In this document: in pieces, positions 43,930 through 54,232 of the stretch
Position numbering within the stretch: the stretch's first letter is position 1
Layout of the letters: the number at the start of each line of letters is the position of its first letter
NCBI RefSeq assembly: GCF_001548095.1
Contig: NZ_AP014815.1
Span: forward strand, 2,231,656 to 2,295,655
DNA from: Geminocystis sp. NIES-3708
Lineage (GTDB): Bacteria; Cyanobacteriota; Cyanobacteriia; Cyanobacteriales; Cyanobacteriaceae
Length of the DNA stretch: 64,000 nt
Direction: 5' to 3'
The notes under the pieces: generated by a model
What the model was told of the DNA's origin: nothing
What the model saw: only the letters and a program-made list of their open reading frames with translations
The model's database searches: none
Program-made: the position numbers and the translations under genes

Positions 43930-46383
43930 TTACTTCAAGAATGCCACTGTTACTCCAGCACCCCCATCATCCTGCTTTGCTAGTTCAAAATTAGTAACTT
44001 GAGGATGATTAGTCAAAAATTCATGAACTCCTGTACGTAAACTTCCTGTACCCTTACCATGTATAATCCATAATGAACCTATTTCAGTTGCATTAGCGAT
44101 GGCTTTTTCCAAAAGAGGTTCGGCTAAATGTACTCTTTTTCCTCGAATATCGATGGTATTCTGAGAAGTTCGTACATTAATCGGCTTAGACTCAGTTTTT
44201 ATGATGTTAACTTGTTTAGACTGTTGTTTATTAACTTTTATTTTGGTTTTATCTGGGATAGTTTTAACTTTTTCAAAGCGTTTGCCATCTAAAGATTCAA
44301 TATCAGTGAAAGGTATTACCATCTTCATGATACCGAAACGAGCACTTAATTGCTCCATATCTTCATCTATGGTTAAAACTTCCGCCGTTTGCCCAATGCT
44401 CAGAATTCTGACTCTTTCACCCACCTTCGGTTTATAATTTGATTTTACTTTCAAGGGAGTTAAAAAACGATCGCCAATTTTTGTCAAAGTTTCTGTTGCT
44501 TGATGAGCGTCTTTTGCCGTAGGATCACTTTTTTTCTGTAATTCCTTAATAACTTGAGCAATTTGGCTTTTAGCATCAAATAAGAGTTTTTGAACCTCTT
44601 GTTCTTGTTTTAACTTTAAATCTCTCTCTCTAGCTTGTAAAGATGAAGCTTTTTCTTCTACTTGTTGATAAAATAATTCAGTTTTTGATAGTAAGTCTTG
44701 AGCTTGTTTATGTTTATTTTCTTGCTCACGACGTTGATTTTCAAGGGCAGAAATTAACTCATTAACATCATGAGAAAAACCACCAACTAATTCTTGTGAG
44801 TCAGCGACAATATCTAAGGGTAATCCCAATCTTTGAGCAATGGTAATAGCATTTGATCGCCCCGGAATACCCCATAATAATTTATAGGTAGGCTGTAAAG
44901 TACTATCATCAAATTCTACTGACGCATTTTCAAAACGAGAGTCATTATATTTTAAACTCTTTAACTCTCCGTAATGAGTCGTTGCAATGGTTAATAAATT
45001 ATTTTCTGCTAAGTATTTTAATATAGCTATGGCAATCGCTGTACCTTCATTGGGATCTGTACCTGCACCAACTTCATCTAATAATACTAAAGATCCTGTG
45101 GAATTGGTTTCCCCTTTGCTTTGCAAGGTAGAGAAATTAATAATATGTAAAAAATCAATAATGCGAATAATACGGCGAATATGCCCTGAAAAAGTCGATA
45201 AACTTTGCTCTAAGGATTGTTCATCGCCAATATCGGCTAAAATACTATTAAACCAAGGAATTTGAGCAGGATATTGTGCAGGAATAAATAAGCCTACCTT
45301 TGCCATTAAAGCTACGATGCCAATAGTTTTTAAAGTAACGGTTTTACCCCCTGTATTTGGTCCTGTAATAGCTACAACTCTTGTTTCTGGATTAATTAAT
45401 ACATCAATAGGAATAACTTCTCTACCCTGTTCCTGTTTTTCCTGCCATACTAACAGAGGATGTCTAACCTGTCTTAAAGAAATACTCTCCCCTTCTCGAA
45501 AATCCACAAATTCGGGTGGAAAACCATTCAACCAAACGCTATAACGAGCTTTAGCAGTGGCTAAATCTAAAGAAGTAGCGATCGCCAATAGCTGTTCTAA
45601 ATCTTCCCAAACTTCAGCTACTTTTTCCGTCAACTGCCGTAAAATCTTTTCTTCTTCTCGTTTTTCCTGATTACGGGTAGTTTGAAGTTTATTCCCTAAT
45701 TCAATGATAACTCTCGGCTCTAAATATAAAGTTACGCCACTGGTAGAGGTATCATGAACTATGCCTTGAATTTGTCCACTATGACTAGCTTTAACTGGCA
45801 ATACGAAGCGATCGCCTCTTTGAGTAACCACAGGTTCTTGTAATGCGTTAGTATTTCTTTGAATAATACCTTGTAAAGTTTGCTGAATTTTATTTCTTAA
45901 AGTCTTAATTTTTTGACGAATTTCACCTAATTGAGGACTAGCTCTTTCTGTGATTTCCCCACGATCATCTATACAATAGTGAATTTCTTGCTCTAATTCA
46001 GGGAAGGTTCGTAAATCATTAACCAATTCTTGAAGAGTAGTGGCGTTTTCTTGTTCTTCAATTACCCGTCTTAATTTTCTTACACCTGATAAAGTTGTCG
46101 CTAAGTTTAATAACTCATTACCATTTAATATTCCTCCTATTTTTGCTCTTTCAATCGATTCTCCAATATCATGAATACCATTAAAAGACCAATTGGAGTT
46201 GATGTTGATTTCTATATCACAAACTTCTTTTGTCTGTGCCAATAAATATTTAGTATCTTTTACACTAGAAGGCACTAGCAAGTTATTAGATGCCATTGCA
46301 CCTAATTTAGTAGCAGCAAAAGTGGACAGATGTTCACATAATCTTTGCCATTCTAATAAACGGAAAGTTTCTTGTTCTATCAA
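43930..46383 (-). CDS. mutS2: MutS2 family ATPase/endonuclease
   Basis: 817 residues. The core has Walker A ITGPNTGGKTVTLKTIG, the DEVGAGTDPNEG Walker B/signature region and ATTHYGELKSL. A coiled-coil clamp follows at about 520-620. The C-terminal Smr nuclease domain has TIDIRGKRV and IIHGKGTGSLRTGV. There is no N-terminal mismatch-reading domain, which separates MutS2 from MutS1. Known roles are suppression of homologous recombination and, in Bacillus, splitting of collided ribosomes. HIP1 sites lie at 45578 and 45808. A heptamer repeat (AATTAAC, two units) lies just before the ATG. Confidence 0.95.
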   Translation of the reverse strand: MIEQETFRLLEWQRLCEHLSTFAATKLGAMASNNLLVPSSVKDTKYLLAQTKEVCDIEININSNWSFNGIHDIGESIERAKIGGILNGNELLNLATTLSGVRKLRRVIEEQENATTLQELVNDLRTFPELEQEIHYCIDDRGEITERASPQLGEIRQKIKTLRNKIQQTLQGIIQRNTNALQEPVVTQRGDRFVLPVKASHSGQIQGIVHDTSTSGVTLYLEPRVIIELGNKLQTTRNQEKREEEKILRQLTEKVAEVWEDLEQLLAIATSLDLATAKARYSVWLNGFPPEFVDFREGESISLRQVRHPLLVWQEKQEQGREVIPIDVLINPETRVVAITGPNTGGKTVTLKTIGIVALMAKVGLFIPAQYPAQIPWFNSILADIGDEQSLEQSLSTFSGHIRRIIRIIDFLHIINFSTLQSKGETNSTGSLVLLDEVGAGTDPNEGTAIAIAILKYLAENNLLTIATTHYGELKSLKYNDSRFENASVEFDDSTLQPTYKLLWGIPGRSNAITIAQRLGLPLDIVADSQELVGGFSHDVNELISALENQRREQENKHKQAQDLLSKTELFYQQVEEKASSLQARERDLKLKQEQEVQKLLFDAKSQIAQVIKELQKKSDPTAKDAHQATETLTKIGDRFLTPLKVKSNYKPKVGERVRILSIGQTAEVLTIDEDMEQLSARFGIMKMVIPFTDIESLDGKRFEKVKTIPDKTKIKVNKQQSKQVNIIKTESKPINVRTSQNTIDIRGKRVHLAEPLLEKAIANATEIGSLWIIHGKGTGSLRTGVHEFLTNHPQVTNFELAKQDDGGAGVTVAFLK

Positions 46384-46522
46384 AGCTCAATATAATTAAC
46401 AATTAACAATGAAATGATCAATTAAGAATAACTCTATAATATCGAAAAAAGTTCACTACTTTCTTATGAATGTAAAAGATAACTAATTAGAACTATTGTC
46501 AATTATCAATGATATACCAAAT

Positions 46523-46879
46523 TTAGTAAACTAACAGACTATGATCATAGCTAGGTGCTTTGCTATCAGAGGATTTTACTTGATACTTGACTAAATTTGC
46601 TAATTCTTCTAATTGATTGATGGCTTCTGCACCCTCTAACTTCATTAATTCTCTATCGTCCTGCATTTCAGTCCAAGTAATACCATAATCAGACACGAGA
46701 AAACGAATTAAGTGATTATCACCTAAGCTAACCATAAAAGAGGCACTGGTCAATTCTGTCCCACAGGTATAGCAAGATGCAATATAACCTCTTTTTTCTA
46801 AAACTATTGCTAAAGCTTGAAGATTCATCACTAAATCTTTCACAAATTCTCTATACTGATGTGCTAATCGAATAAACAT
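46523..46879 (-). CDS. DUF1815 family protein
   Basis: 118 residues beginning MFIRLAHQYREFVKDLVMNL, with SCYTCGTELTSASFMVSLGD, which matches the cyanobacterial DUF1815 family as I remember it. Soluble, with a CxxC pair. Function is unknown in the family. It lies alone between mutS2 and ndhD. Confidence 0.8.
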   Translation of the reverse strand: MFIRLAHQYREFVKDLVMNLQALAIVLEKRGYIASCYTCGTELTSASFMVSLGDNHLIRFLVSDYGITWTEMQDDRELMKLEGAEAINQLEELANLVKYQVKSSDSKAPSYDHSLLVY

Positions 46880-47067
46880 TGATTCCTCCTTATGACACCA
46901 TTCAATCTTCTCAGATTCTTAATATTTTTTTAAGATTTCTTTTTTAGATTATATGATATATTTTCCAAAAAGTGCAAAACTACTTAATATAGTTCTTTTA
47001 ATAGCATATCCCAATTCTCAAAATAGTGGATAATATTAGACTCAAAACCAAGATTTTAAAATTCAAA

Positions 47068-47085
47068 ACTCCTTTAGGAAGGAGT
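47068..47085 (-). terminator. Terminator of ndhD
   Basis: ACTCCTT and AAGGAGT form a perfect 7-bp stem with a 4-nt loop 38 bp after the ndhD stop. TTTTGAATTTT follows on the minus strand. Confidence 0.7.
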
Positions 47086-47122
47086 CTAAAAATTTAATAT
47101 CAGTTCTGTTGTCATAAAATAC

Positions 47123-48772
47123 TTAATTCTTAATTGCTAGTTTAGACTCTACAGTTAGAGAATTTGTTCCTGCAATTTCAATGTAAGATTGACGAATTTC
47201 AGTATTTACGGCTATGGTTTTCGCATCATAAAGTTGGGTAGCTAATTTTGGATAAAAACCAATACTGATAATTAAGGCTAAAAAACAAGCGGCAATAAAT
47301 ATTTCTCTCGGCTTTGCATCTTCGTAAACCGCTTCACTGGGTAAAACACAATTAGTACCAAAGCATACCGCAGGATCATTATCAAAGTTTTCATTGATTT
47401 TCGTGTCCCCAATGGTACACATTTGAATTTTGTTAGTGCCATAAAACAATTGTCTTAACATCGATAATAGATAAATAGGAGTTAAAATTAAACCTACTGC
47501 ACTGAGAAAAATTGTTACCGTGCGAAAAGTTGAATCATAAATATCGCTATTACTAAAACCGATAAAAACGGCTAATTCACTCACAAATCCACTCATACCG
47601 GGTAAAGCCAAAGAAGCCATTGCACCCGCTGTAAATAAGGCGAATACTTTAGGCATTGCTTTGCCTATATCTCCCATTTCATCTAAGAACATGGTGTGTG
47701 TGCGATCATATGTTACCCCTGCAAGGAAAAATAATAATGAGGCTATTAAACCATGAGATAACATTTGTAACATTGCACCACTTATACCTAAGTCGGTAAA
47801 AGAAGCAATTCCGATTAAAACAAAACCCATGTGAGACACGGAAGAATAGGCTAAACGCCGTTTCATATTAGTTTGACCAAAAGAAGCAAAACCACCATAC
47901 ACTATGTTCACAACCCCTAAAATAACGAGTACAGGAGCAAAATAAATATGGGCTTCAGGTAATAAGCCTAAATTAAGGCGAATTAAACCATAACCTCCCA
48001 TTTTTAACAAAACTCCAGCTAATATCATTGATACAGGAGAGGATGCTTCACCATGAGCGTCAGGTAGCCATGTATGGAGAGGGAAAACTGCCAATTTGAC
48101 ACCAAAGGCAATTAATAAACCACCGTAGAGTAAAACCTCTAATCCGATGGGATATTCTTTTAATCCTAATGTCACCATGTCGAAGGTGATTTCTCCACCG
48201 CCATATAACGCCATGCCTAAACCTGCTACGAGGATAAAAATAGAAGCTAAGGCAGTATAAAGCAAAAATTTGGTGGCGGCGTAACGTCTTTTTTGTCCAC
48301 CCCAGATAGATACTAATAAATATACGGGAACTAATTCTAATTCCCACATAATAAATAATAACAAAATATCTTGGGCAACAAATACGCCAATTTGTGCAGA
48401 ATATAACAGTAACATTAAAAAGTAAAATAAACGTGGTTTACGATCTACTTGCCATGCTGAAAACATCGATAAAGTAGTCACTAAACCAGCTAAAAGCACT
48501 AAAGGCATGGATAAACCATCTACCGAAACTGACCAACTTAAGCCAAGTTGTGGAATCCAAGAATATTGTTCCACAAGCTGTAAACTAGCATTATTTGTAT
48601 CGTAATGTTGCCAGAAAACGTAGCACATTAAAATAAAATCTATCAGCCCTACTCCTAAAGCATACCACCGAAGAGTTTTACCTTCTTTGTCTGGCACGAA
48701 GGGAATAAGCAGTGCAGCAAACACAGGAAAGGCAATTATTGCGGTAAGCCAAGGAAATTGATCCGCTATCAT
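47123..48772 (-). CDS. ndhD: NAD(P)H-quinone oxidoreductase subunit 4 (NdhD1-like)
   Basis: 549 residues with about 14 transmembrane helices, a proton-pumping antiporter-like subunit of the NDH-1 complex. Family landmarks: [58 protein letters not shown] (the Lys/His proton path), [15 protein letters not shown]. The N-terminus and length fit the NdhD1 form used in respiration and cyclic electron flow rather than the CO2-uptake forms; that sub-type is from memory. Single gene, divergent from a flavoprotein 119 bp away. Confidence 0.93.
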   Translation of the reverse strand: MIADQFPWLTAIIAFPVFAALLIPFVPDKEGKTLRWYALGVGLIDFILMCYVFWQHYDTNNASLQLVEQYSWIPQLGLSWSVSVDGLSMPLVLLAGLVTTLSMFSAWQVDRKPRLFYFLMLLLYSAQIGVFVAQDILLLFIMWELELVPVYLLVSIWGGQKRRYAATKFLLYTALASIFILVAGLGMALYGGGEITFDMVTLGLKEYPIGLEVLLYGGLLIAFGVKLAVFPLHTWLPDAHGEASSPVSMILAGVLLKMGGYGLIRLNLGLLPEAHIYFAPVLVILGVVNIVYGGFASFGQTNMKRRLAYSSVSHMGFVLIGIASFTDLGISGAMLQMLSHGLIASLLFFLAGVTYDRTHTMFLDEMGDIGKAMPKVFALFTAGAMASLALPGMSGFVSELAVFIGFSNSDIYDSTFRTVTIFLSAVGLILTPIYLLSMLRQLFYGTNKIQMCTIGDTKINENFDNDPAVCFGTNCVLPSEAVYEDAKPREIFIAACFLALIISIGFYPKLATQLYDAKTIAVNTEIRQSYIEIAGTNSLTVESKLAIKN

Positions 48773-48891
48773 ATTTACTTAAATATTAGTATTTAATTTT
48801 TAGTGTAATAATCATACTATATTTCGTTAACTTTTGTTAAAATTACCGAAATAATCAGTTTTGTCTGTTCATTGTTTATTGTTAATTCTTT

Positions 48892-50004
48892 ATGTACGAT
48901 TGTATTGTGGTCGGTTCTGGTCCTGCGGGGGGTACTGTTGGTTATCATTTGGCAAAAAAAGGACATTCAGTCTTAATTTTAGATAAAGCTCATTTACCTC
49001 GTTATAAGCCTTGTGGTGGTGGGGTTTCTTCTATTATTCAGGAATGGTTTGATTTTGATTTTACTCCTGCTATTTCTCTAAAAACTGAAACTGTTTATTG
49101 CACATGGGAACATGAAAAAGCGATCGCAGTCAATACGAAAGATTATCCTATTTGGATGGTGCGAAGGGACGTATTTGATTATTTTTTAGTACAAAAAGCT
49201 GTTAAACAAGGGGCAATTTTACAAGATAAAACCCAAGTAACTGAGATTGAATTTAAAGCTAATAAATGGATAGTAAAAACCCCTCATCAAGAATTTTATG
49301 GACGTTATCTTGTTGCTGCCGATGGTGCAAAAGGTAACATGCCTAAATTATTAGGTTTTCAAAAACAAAAAAAATTAGTAGCTGGTGCTTTAGAAATAGA
49401 AATCCCTTTTAAACATCCTTCTAATGAAACTTATTTTGAGTTTGGTTTAGTGCAACATGGTTATGCTTGGAATTTTCCAAAATCTGATGGTTATTCAATA
49501 GGCGCGGGAGTTTTTTCTCAACAGCGAAAAGCTCAAAACTATCATACAATTATTGGTAATTATGCTAGTTTATTTAATCTTACTCTTGATGATGCTACGG
49601 AGCATGGACATCCTATTGCTTTATGGAATGGAAATCAAAAATTACACACTGATAATGCAATTTTGGTTGGTGAAGCCGCTTGTGTAGTTGATCCTTTTAC
49701 GGCTGAAGGAATTCGTCCATCTATTTTTAGTGGTTTAAAAGCCTCAGAAGCCATTCATAATGCCTTGGCAGGAGATATTAACGCCTTAGAAAAATATAGC
49801 GAAATTATGAGACAAGAATGGGGAAAAGAGATGATTTGGGCACAAAGATTATCACAAGTATTTTATCGTTTTCCTCGATTAGGTTATCAAGTGATGGAAA
49901 AACATCCTTCTTCTGTTAATACGATGACAAAAATTTTTAGTGGTCAATTAAACTACTCTCAAGTAGGACAAAAAGGTATTAATTTATTAAGTAAATTTTT
50001 TTAA
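48892..50004 (+). CDS. Geranylgeranyl reductase family flavoprotein
   Basis: 370 residues. The FAD-binding Rossmann motif is VVGSGPAGGTVGYHLAKKG. The family continues with PRYKPCGGGV, YLVAADGAKGNMPKLL, and the second FAD motif ILVGEAACVVDPFTAEGIRPS. Members reduce isoprenoid chains (chlorophyll phytol tail, tocopherol, archaeal lipids) or act on related substrates. It is shorter than the usual ChlP (about 400) and starts differently, so I do not call it chlP. HIP1 inside near 49120. Followed after 27 bp by a folate gene; co-transcription likely. Confidence 0.82.
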   Translation: MYDCIVVGSGPAGGTVGYHLAKKGHSVLILDKAHLPRYKPCGGGVSSIIQEWFDFDFTPAISLKTETVYCTWEHEKAIAVNTKDYPIWMVRRDVFDYFLVQKAVKQGAILQDKTQVTEIEFKANKWIVKTPHQEFYGRYLVAADGAKGNMPKLLGFQKQKKLVAGALEIEIPFKHPSNETYFEFGLVQHGYAWNFPKSDGYSIGAGVFSQQRKAQNYHTIIGNYASLFNLTLDDATEHGHPIALWNGNQKLHTDNAILVGEAACVVDPFTAEGIRPSIFSGLKASEAIHNALAGDINALEKYSEIMRQEWGKEMIWAQRLSQVFYRFPRLGYQVMEKHPSSVNTMTKIFSGQLNYSQVGQKGINLLSKFF

Positions 50005-50031
50005 ATAATTGAACATAAACATACTATTTTC

Positions 50032-50652
50032 ATGTTTAAAAATATCATTAATTTCAAGGATTATAATTTGACAGTTTCTCAACAAAAAAAAATACTGAGA
50101 AAAGAATTTATTACTCAACGTTTACAATTAACATCCCCTCAATGGCAAATAAAAAGTAATCGCCTATGTCAAAATTTACTTAATAGTGATATTTTTCATC
50201 AAGCAAAAGTTATCTTAAGTTATCTTAGTTTTAAACAAGAACCAGATTTAAGTTTATTACATCAACAATCTCACATTATTTTTGGTTTACCTCGTTGTCA
50301 AGGAAAAAATTTAGTCTGGTGTCAATGGCAATGGGGCGATAAATTAGAAAAAAACTGCTATGGTATCAATGAGCCTTTTTCTAATTCTTCTTTAATAGAT
50401 GTTAATTCTGTTGATTTAATTCTAGTTCCATCGGTAATATGCGATCGTAATGGTTATCGATTAGGATACGGTGGCGGTTATTATGATCGGATGTTAGAAT
50501 TACCCTCGTGGAAAAATATCCCAACTATCGGTATTGTTTTTGATTTTGCCTATGTGTCTGAGTTACCGAGAGAATCATGGGATAAACCATTAAATTATAT
50601 TTGTACAGAATTGCAAATCACTAATCAACACAGAATTAGGGAACAAAATTAG
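50032..50652 (+). CDS. 5-formyltetrahydrofolate cyclo-ligase
   Basis: 206 residues. The enzyme converts 5-formyl-THF to 5,10-methenyl-THF with ATP. The family signature near the C-terminus is VDLILVPSVICDRNGYRLGYGGGYYDRML; the N-terminus has KKILRKEFITQR with the ATP-contacting basic residues. Starts 27 bp after the flavoprotein gene and ends 64 bp before a DUF2808 gene on the same strand. Confidence 0.92.
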   Translation: MFKNIINFKDYNLTVSQQKKILRKEFITQRLQLTSPQWQIKSNRLCQNLLNSDIFHQAKVILSYLSFKQEPDLSLLHQQSHIIFGLPRCQGKNLVWCQWQWGDKLEKNCYGINEPFSNSSLIDVNSVDLILVPSVICDRNGYRLGYGGGYYDRMLELPSWKNIPTIGIVFDFAYVSELPRESWDKPLNYICTELQITNQHRIREQN

Positions 50653-50716
50653 TAAAATTCTCCGTCACAGGGTACAGTTTGTTAGACTAACAATCAGTGA
50701 AACTATAATATATTAA

Positions 50717-51259
50717 ATGACAATGAATTTATTAAAAATTAACAATAGAGGTTTTTGGGCAACTTTAGCATTAACAACTACATTAGTAACGGGATTACCT
50801 CATCTTGTTTCCGCCCAAAGTAACCCCGGATTAACTCTTTTTAGTGGTGTTGATCGTCAAGATATACTTAATTATCATCTCGATTTTGGTGGTAAAGCAG
50901 GAGGATGGGATCGTTATCGTCTAAGAATTCCGGGTAAAAAAATTACCCAAGGAGTTTCTAAATTTTTTATTACCTATCCAGAATATTATACGGGGAAATT
51001 TGATGTTGATTCTATCCAAGTTAGAGTCAAAGATAAAAAACTCCCTATTAGAGAAGTTGTTTGGGATAAAGAAAGTCGTATTATTGAAATTGACCTAGAA
51101 CAACCTTTACTTGAAAGTAATAGAGTTGAATTGGTATTTTCTAATGTAAAAAATCCAGAAAATGGTGGTACATTTTATTTTCAAGCTCAAGTTTTAACAC
51201 CCGGACAAGTACCTTTAAGATTAAATGTTGGTACATGGATTTTAAGTATTAATAATTAA
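50717..51259 (+). CDS. DUF2808 family secreted protein
   Basis: 180 residues. A Sec signal peptide covers about 1-33 (FWATLALTTTLVTGLPHLVSAQ). The mature part matches DUF2808, a cyanobacterial periplasmic or outer-surface family (HLDFGGKAGGWDRYRLRIPG, FFITYPEYYTGKFD, LRLNVGTWILS). Function unknown. A bidirectional terminator follows at 51295. Confidence 0.85.
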   Translation: MTMNLLKINNRGFWATLALTTTLVTGLPHLVSAQSNPGLTLFSGVDRQDILNYHLDFGGKAGGWDRYRLRIPGKKITQGVSKFFITYPEYYTGKFDVDSIQVRVKDKKLPIREVVWDKESRIIEIDLEQPLLESNRVELVFSNVKNPENGGTFYFQAQVLTPGQVPLRLNVGTWILSINN

Positions 51260-51294
51260 TCAATTTATAATTATAAAAGTTAAAAGTCGATGAT

Positions 51295-51323
51295 TTGGGC
51301 GAGTGATATTCGCCCAACTTTTT
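51295..51323. terminator. Bidirectional terminator between convergent genes
   Basis: TTGGGCGA and TCGCCCAA make a perfect 8-bp stem around a 7-nt loop. Five T follow on the plus strand and T-rich sequence on the minus strand. It lies between the DUF2808 gene and the convergent zinc-ribbon gene. Confidence 0.85.
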
Positions 51324-51325
51324 AT

Positions 51326-51706
51326 CTAAATTCCGGGTTTACAAACGTTATAATCTTCATGGGAAACTACTGCTTCGGGAGCAACGAAACTACCGTAATC
51401 TCTACAAATTAAACGATAATTTCTCGTAACGGGAATACTTATTATAAATCGATCATGTCTTAATCTTTTTCCCCTAAAATTAGTATAGCTGGTCTGATTT
51501 TGAATGTTATAAATTATTTGCCTAGCCTTTAATACTACATTTCGAGGTAAAGAACTTAAATCAATGGGATCTTTTGAAAAGGTTTCTTGCCAAGCATTTT
51601 TTTCTTGTCTTTTTTCTTCTCTAAGTGCTTGTTTTTGTTCACATCGATGACAATCTCTACCGTAACCTAGATGACCACAAGCGAATTTTTTTCTTCTTTT
51701 AGACAT
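51326..51706 (-). CDS. Zinc-ribbon protein with RelE-like C-terminal part
   Basis: 126 residues. The N-terminus is basic with a likely zinc site: FACGHLGYGRDCHRCEQ (Cys, His, Cys-x2-Cys). Residues about 45-120 (SLPRNVVLKARQIIYNI, GKRLRHDRFIISIPVTRNYRLICRD) have the order of a RelE/ParE-type ribonuclease fold. It is not next to an antitoxin. I do not assert toxin activity; RNA or ribosome binding is possible. Single gene, separated from DUF2808 by a terminator. Confidence 0.65.
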   Translation of the reverse strand: MSKRRKKFACGHLGYGRDCHRCEQKQALREEKRQEKNAWQETFSKDPIDLSSLPRNVVLKARQIIYNIQNQTSYTNFRGKRLRHDRFIISIPVTRNYRLICRDYGSFVAPEAVVSHEDYNVCKPGI

Positions 51707-52460
51707 TTTGCACCTCTATTTTAAAGAATGGTTTAATATTCATCAGAGAATCAGTCCACAAGGCTTATGGAAAATTTTGAAGAAATAGATTTAGAATCTT
51801 ACCTTCAATTTTTTATTTCACTAGGTTTTTATAATTGTTACTAAAATTATCGATTATTAATACAAAGATCCCCTCTATTACTTAAGTATTGGTTTTATTT
51901 ATCAATGTTTATTATTTGTGTAAAGTTGTTAATGAAAATGTTTAAATTAATTAGTAATAAGAAAAAGTTTGTATTTATTTGCTTAAACAGTAATAGCAAC
52001 ATCAGTTTTTTAACTTTAAAACCTTTGATTTAAAAAAATAATTACTCTCAAAGCCTTAATTTAAAATTGATCCCCACAGTATTAGGATACAAGATCATCT
52101 TTGAGATCCACAAACTTTATTACAATTTATTAAGAAAAAAGATCTATAAAACTTTAAGATCCTCAGAATTAATTGATGGATACTGAATTTATTGTCGGCG
52201 ATCGCTTAATATTAATTAATAGAGAAGAAAGAAAAATAAAAAAACTTAATTAAATTATTTAATACAAAGTAAATTAATAAAAATAGATGAAAAATATCCG
52301 TATAAATACATAAAATTAATTTGAGAGAAGAAATTAAGGTTTTTTGTTAAAATTATTTTAAATTAAAGGAAATTATAAATAACTGATTGATATTACTTTG
52401 GTAATAGACTATATTGAATATTGATTTTTAATAACTACCGATTAATCAACGATAAAACTG
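51707..52460. other. Long intergenic region upstream of the beta-helix genes
   Basis: About 750 bp, strongly AT-rich, with one HIP1 octamer near 52198. A 25-codon frame near 51767 is too short and featureless to call. The promoter of the beta-helix genes should lie here; I could not fix it. Confidence 0.5.
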
Positions 52461-54179
52461 ATGAATCAAAATACCCTTTCAGCTCAGGTTTTTTTAAACG
52501 TTAATACCTTTGAAGATCAAAACGATGGTGGTGAAGTTGATGGTTTATCTCTCAGAGATGCCATTATTATTGCCAATTCTGATCTGAGGAAAAAATATAC
52601 TATCAATCTGCCTGATGGTACTTATAACTTAACTCTCACAGATGATGGTTCTTTGGATATTAACAGTAATGTAAACATTATTGGAGCTAGTGCTGGAAAT
52701 ACTTTAATTACTGCTGGTTTTTTAGGCGATCGTATTTTTACCGTAGCAAGAAATGGAAGTCTTAATTTAGCAAATATAACTCTCCAAGATGCGAATGTTG
52801 GCACAGAAAATGGCATCATTGACGACGAAGGAAATACAGGGAATATTCCCGTTGATGGTGGTGCAATTAGTATTCAACCTTCGGGAAAAGCAACTTTAGA
52901 AAATGTGATCATTGCTCAAAATAGAACTAATGGTAAAGGCGGTGGCATTGCTAATAACGGAGTTTTAGAAATTAGTGACTCTGTTTTATTAGTTAATTTT
53001 TCCGTTGGTAATGGTGGAGCAATTTATAATGGTGATGGTGGCATAGTTAGTATTAATCGCAGTACTATAGCTTTTAACTCTACCAGTAATACTTTAGATC
53101 AAAATGCTTTACTTGGTGGTGGTGGAATTTTCAACGATAGTGGCGGTAATTTAACCATAGTTAATAGCACTATTTCTGGTAACACAAGTTTAATTGGTGG
53201 AGGCATTTGGACTCAAGGAGATCAAGCTATCATCGTTAATAGCACGATAGCAAATAATAGTGGTTCAAGAGGTGCAGGTATTTTTTCGGGCAATCCTCAA
53301 AATGCAAATGCTTTAATAAATACAACACTACGTAATAACATCATCGCAGAAAATATTAATAGTGCAGATATACAAGGCATATTCAATAACCTTAGTTCTT
53401 ATAATCTTATTGGGGCATCAGAAAGAGGAAGTTTAGTTAACGATTTTAATAATAATAGTGTGGGTACAATTGAAAGTCCCATTAATCCTCTTATTGGAGA
53501 TTTACCAAATCAATTTACCACTACTGATCAAGCATCTGCATTATTAGTTCATCCTTTAGAAGAAGGTAGCCCGGCTATCAACGCTGGAAATAACGCTAAT
53601 AGTCAAATTAGAGATTTATTCAATAACTATGGTAATGAAGATCAAAGGGGAGCACCTAGAATCAGTGATGGAATAGTAGATATAGGTAGTTATGAAGTTA
53701 TACAAAATTCAGGAATTAATACTAATAATTTTTCTTCACAATTAAATACTCCTATTTATCGTTTTCGTAACAATACCGTTAGTGGTACTTATTTATTTGT
53801 AGGAGAATCAGAAGCTCAAAATATTCGAGCTAATAATCGTAACTTTATTGAAGAGGGAGAAGCATTTAGGGTTGGTATTACCCCTGATGATGATTTAATT
53901 CCTATTTATCGTTTTCAAAACCAAGAAAAAGCTGGAACTTATCTTTATGTAGGAGAAGAAGAAAGACAAAGTATTTTACAAAATTATAATAATTTCAAAG
54001 AAGAAGGACTAGCTTTTTATGTATATGGTGCTGATGCGAATAAAGGACAAGATATTTATCGATTACAAAACTTAAATCAACCCGGTACTTATTTATTTGT
54101 GGGGGAAGCAGAAAAAAATAATATTATTAACAATTTCTCTAACTTCCGCTCAGAAGGAGTTGCTTTTGAAGTAGCCTAA
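52461..54179 (+). CDS. Beta-helix surface protein with C-terminal DUF5648-like repeats (paralogue 1)
   Basis: 572 residues. N-terminus VNTFEDQNDGGEVDGLSLRD is CSLREA-like. Residues 60-330 are a right-handed beta-helix with many NSTI/GGGI turns (GGGIFNDSGGNLTIVNSTI). A choice-of-anchor Q type closing motif follows (EDQRGAPRISDGIVDIGSYE). The last 150 residues are three copies of a roughly 45-residue module (PIYRFRNNTVSGTYLFVGES...), each resembling DUF5648. There is no Sec signal peptide, so export is by another route. First of three tandem paralogues. A polysaccharide-binding or adhesive surface role is inferred. Confidence 0.82.
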   Translation: MNQNTLSAQVFLNVNTFEDQNDGGEVDGLSLRDAIIIANSDLRKKYTINLPDGTYNLTLTDDGSLDINSNVNIIGASAGNTLITAGFLGDRIFTVARNGSLNLANITLQDANVGTENGIIDDEGNTGNIPVDGGAISIQPSGKATLENVIIAQNRTNGKGGGIANNGVLEISDSVLLVNFSVGNGGAIYNGDGGIVSINRSTIAFNSTSNTLDQNALLGGGGIFNDSGGNLTIVNSTISGNTSLIGGGIWTQGDQAIIVNSTIANNSGSRGAGIFSGNPQNANALINTTLRNNIIAENINSADIQGIFNNLSSYNLIGASERGSLVNDFNNNSVGTIESPINPLIGDLPNQFTTTDQASALLVHPLEEGSPAINAGNNANSQIRDLFNNYGNEDQRGAPRISDGIVDIGSYEVIQNSGINTNNFSSQLNTPIYRFRNNTVSGTYLFVGESEAQNIRANNRNFIEEGEAFRVGITPDDDLIPIYRFQNQEKAGTYLYVGEEERQSILQNYNNFKEEGLAFYVYGADANKGQDIYRLQNLNQPGTYLFVGEAEKNNIINNFSNFRSEGVAFEVA

Positions 54180-54232
54180 AGAAAATATTGTTACTGTTAC
54201 TAAATTTTATAGATCACAAAACCATTAAAACC

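Noticed and set aside
48892-50004. Assignment as chlP
   Set aside because: Shorter than usual ChlP with a different N-terminus; kept at the geranylgeranyl-reductase family level.
51767-51844. 25-codon frame starting MENFEEIDLESY
   Set aside because: Too short, no ribosome site, no recognisable product; expected by chance in AT-rich DNA.
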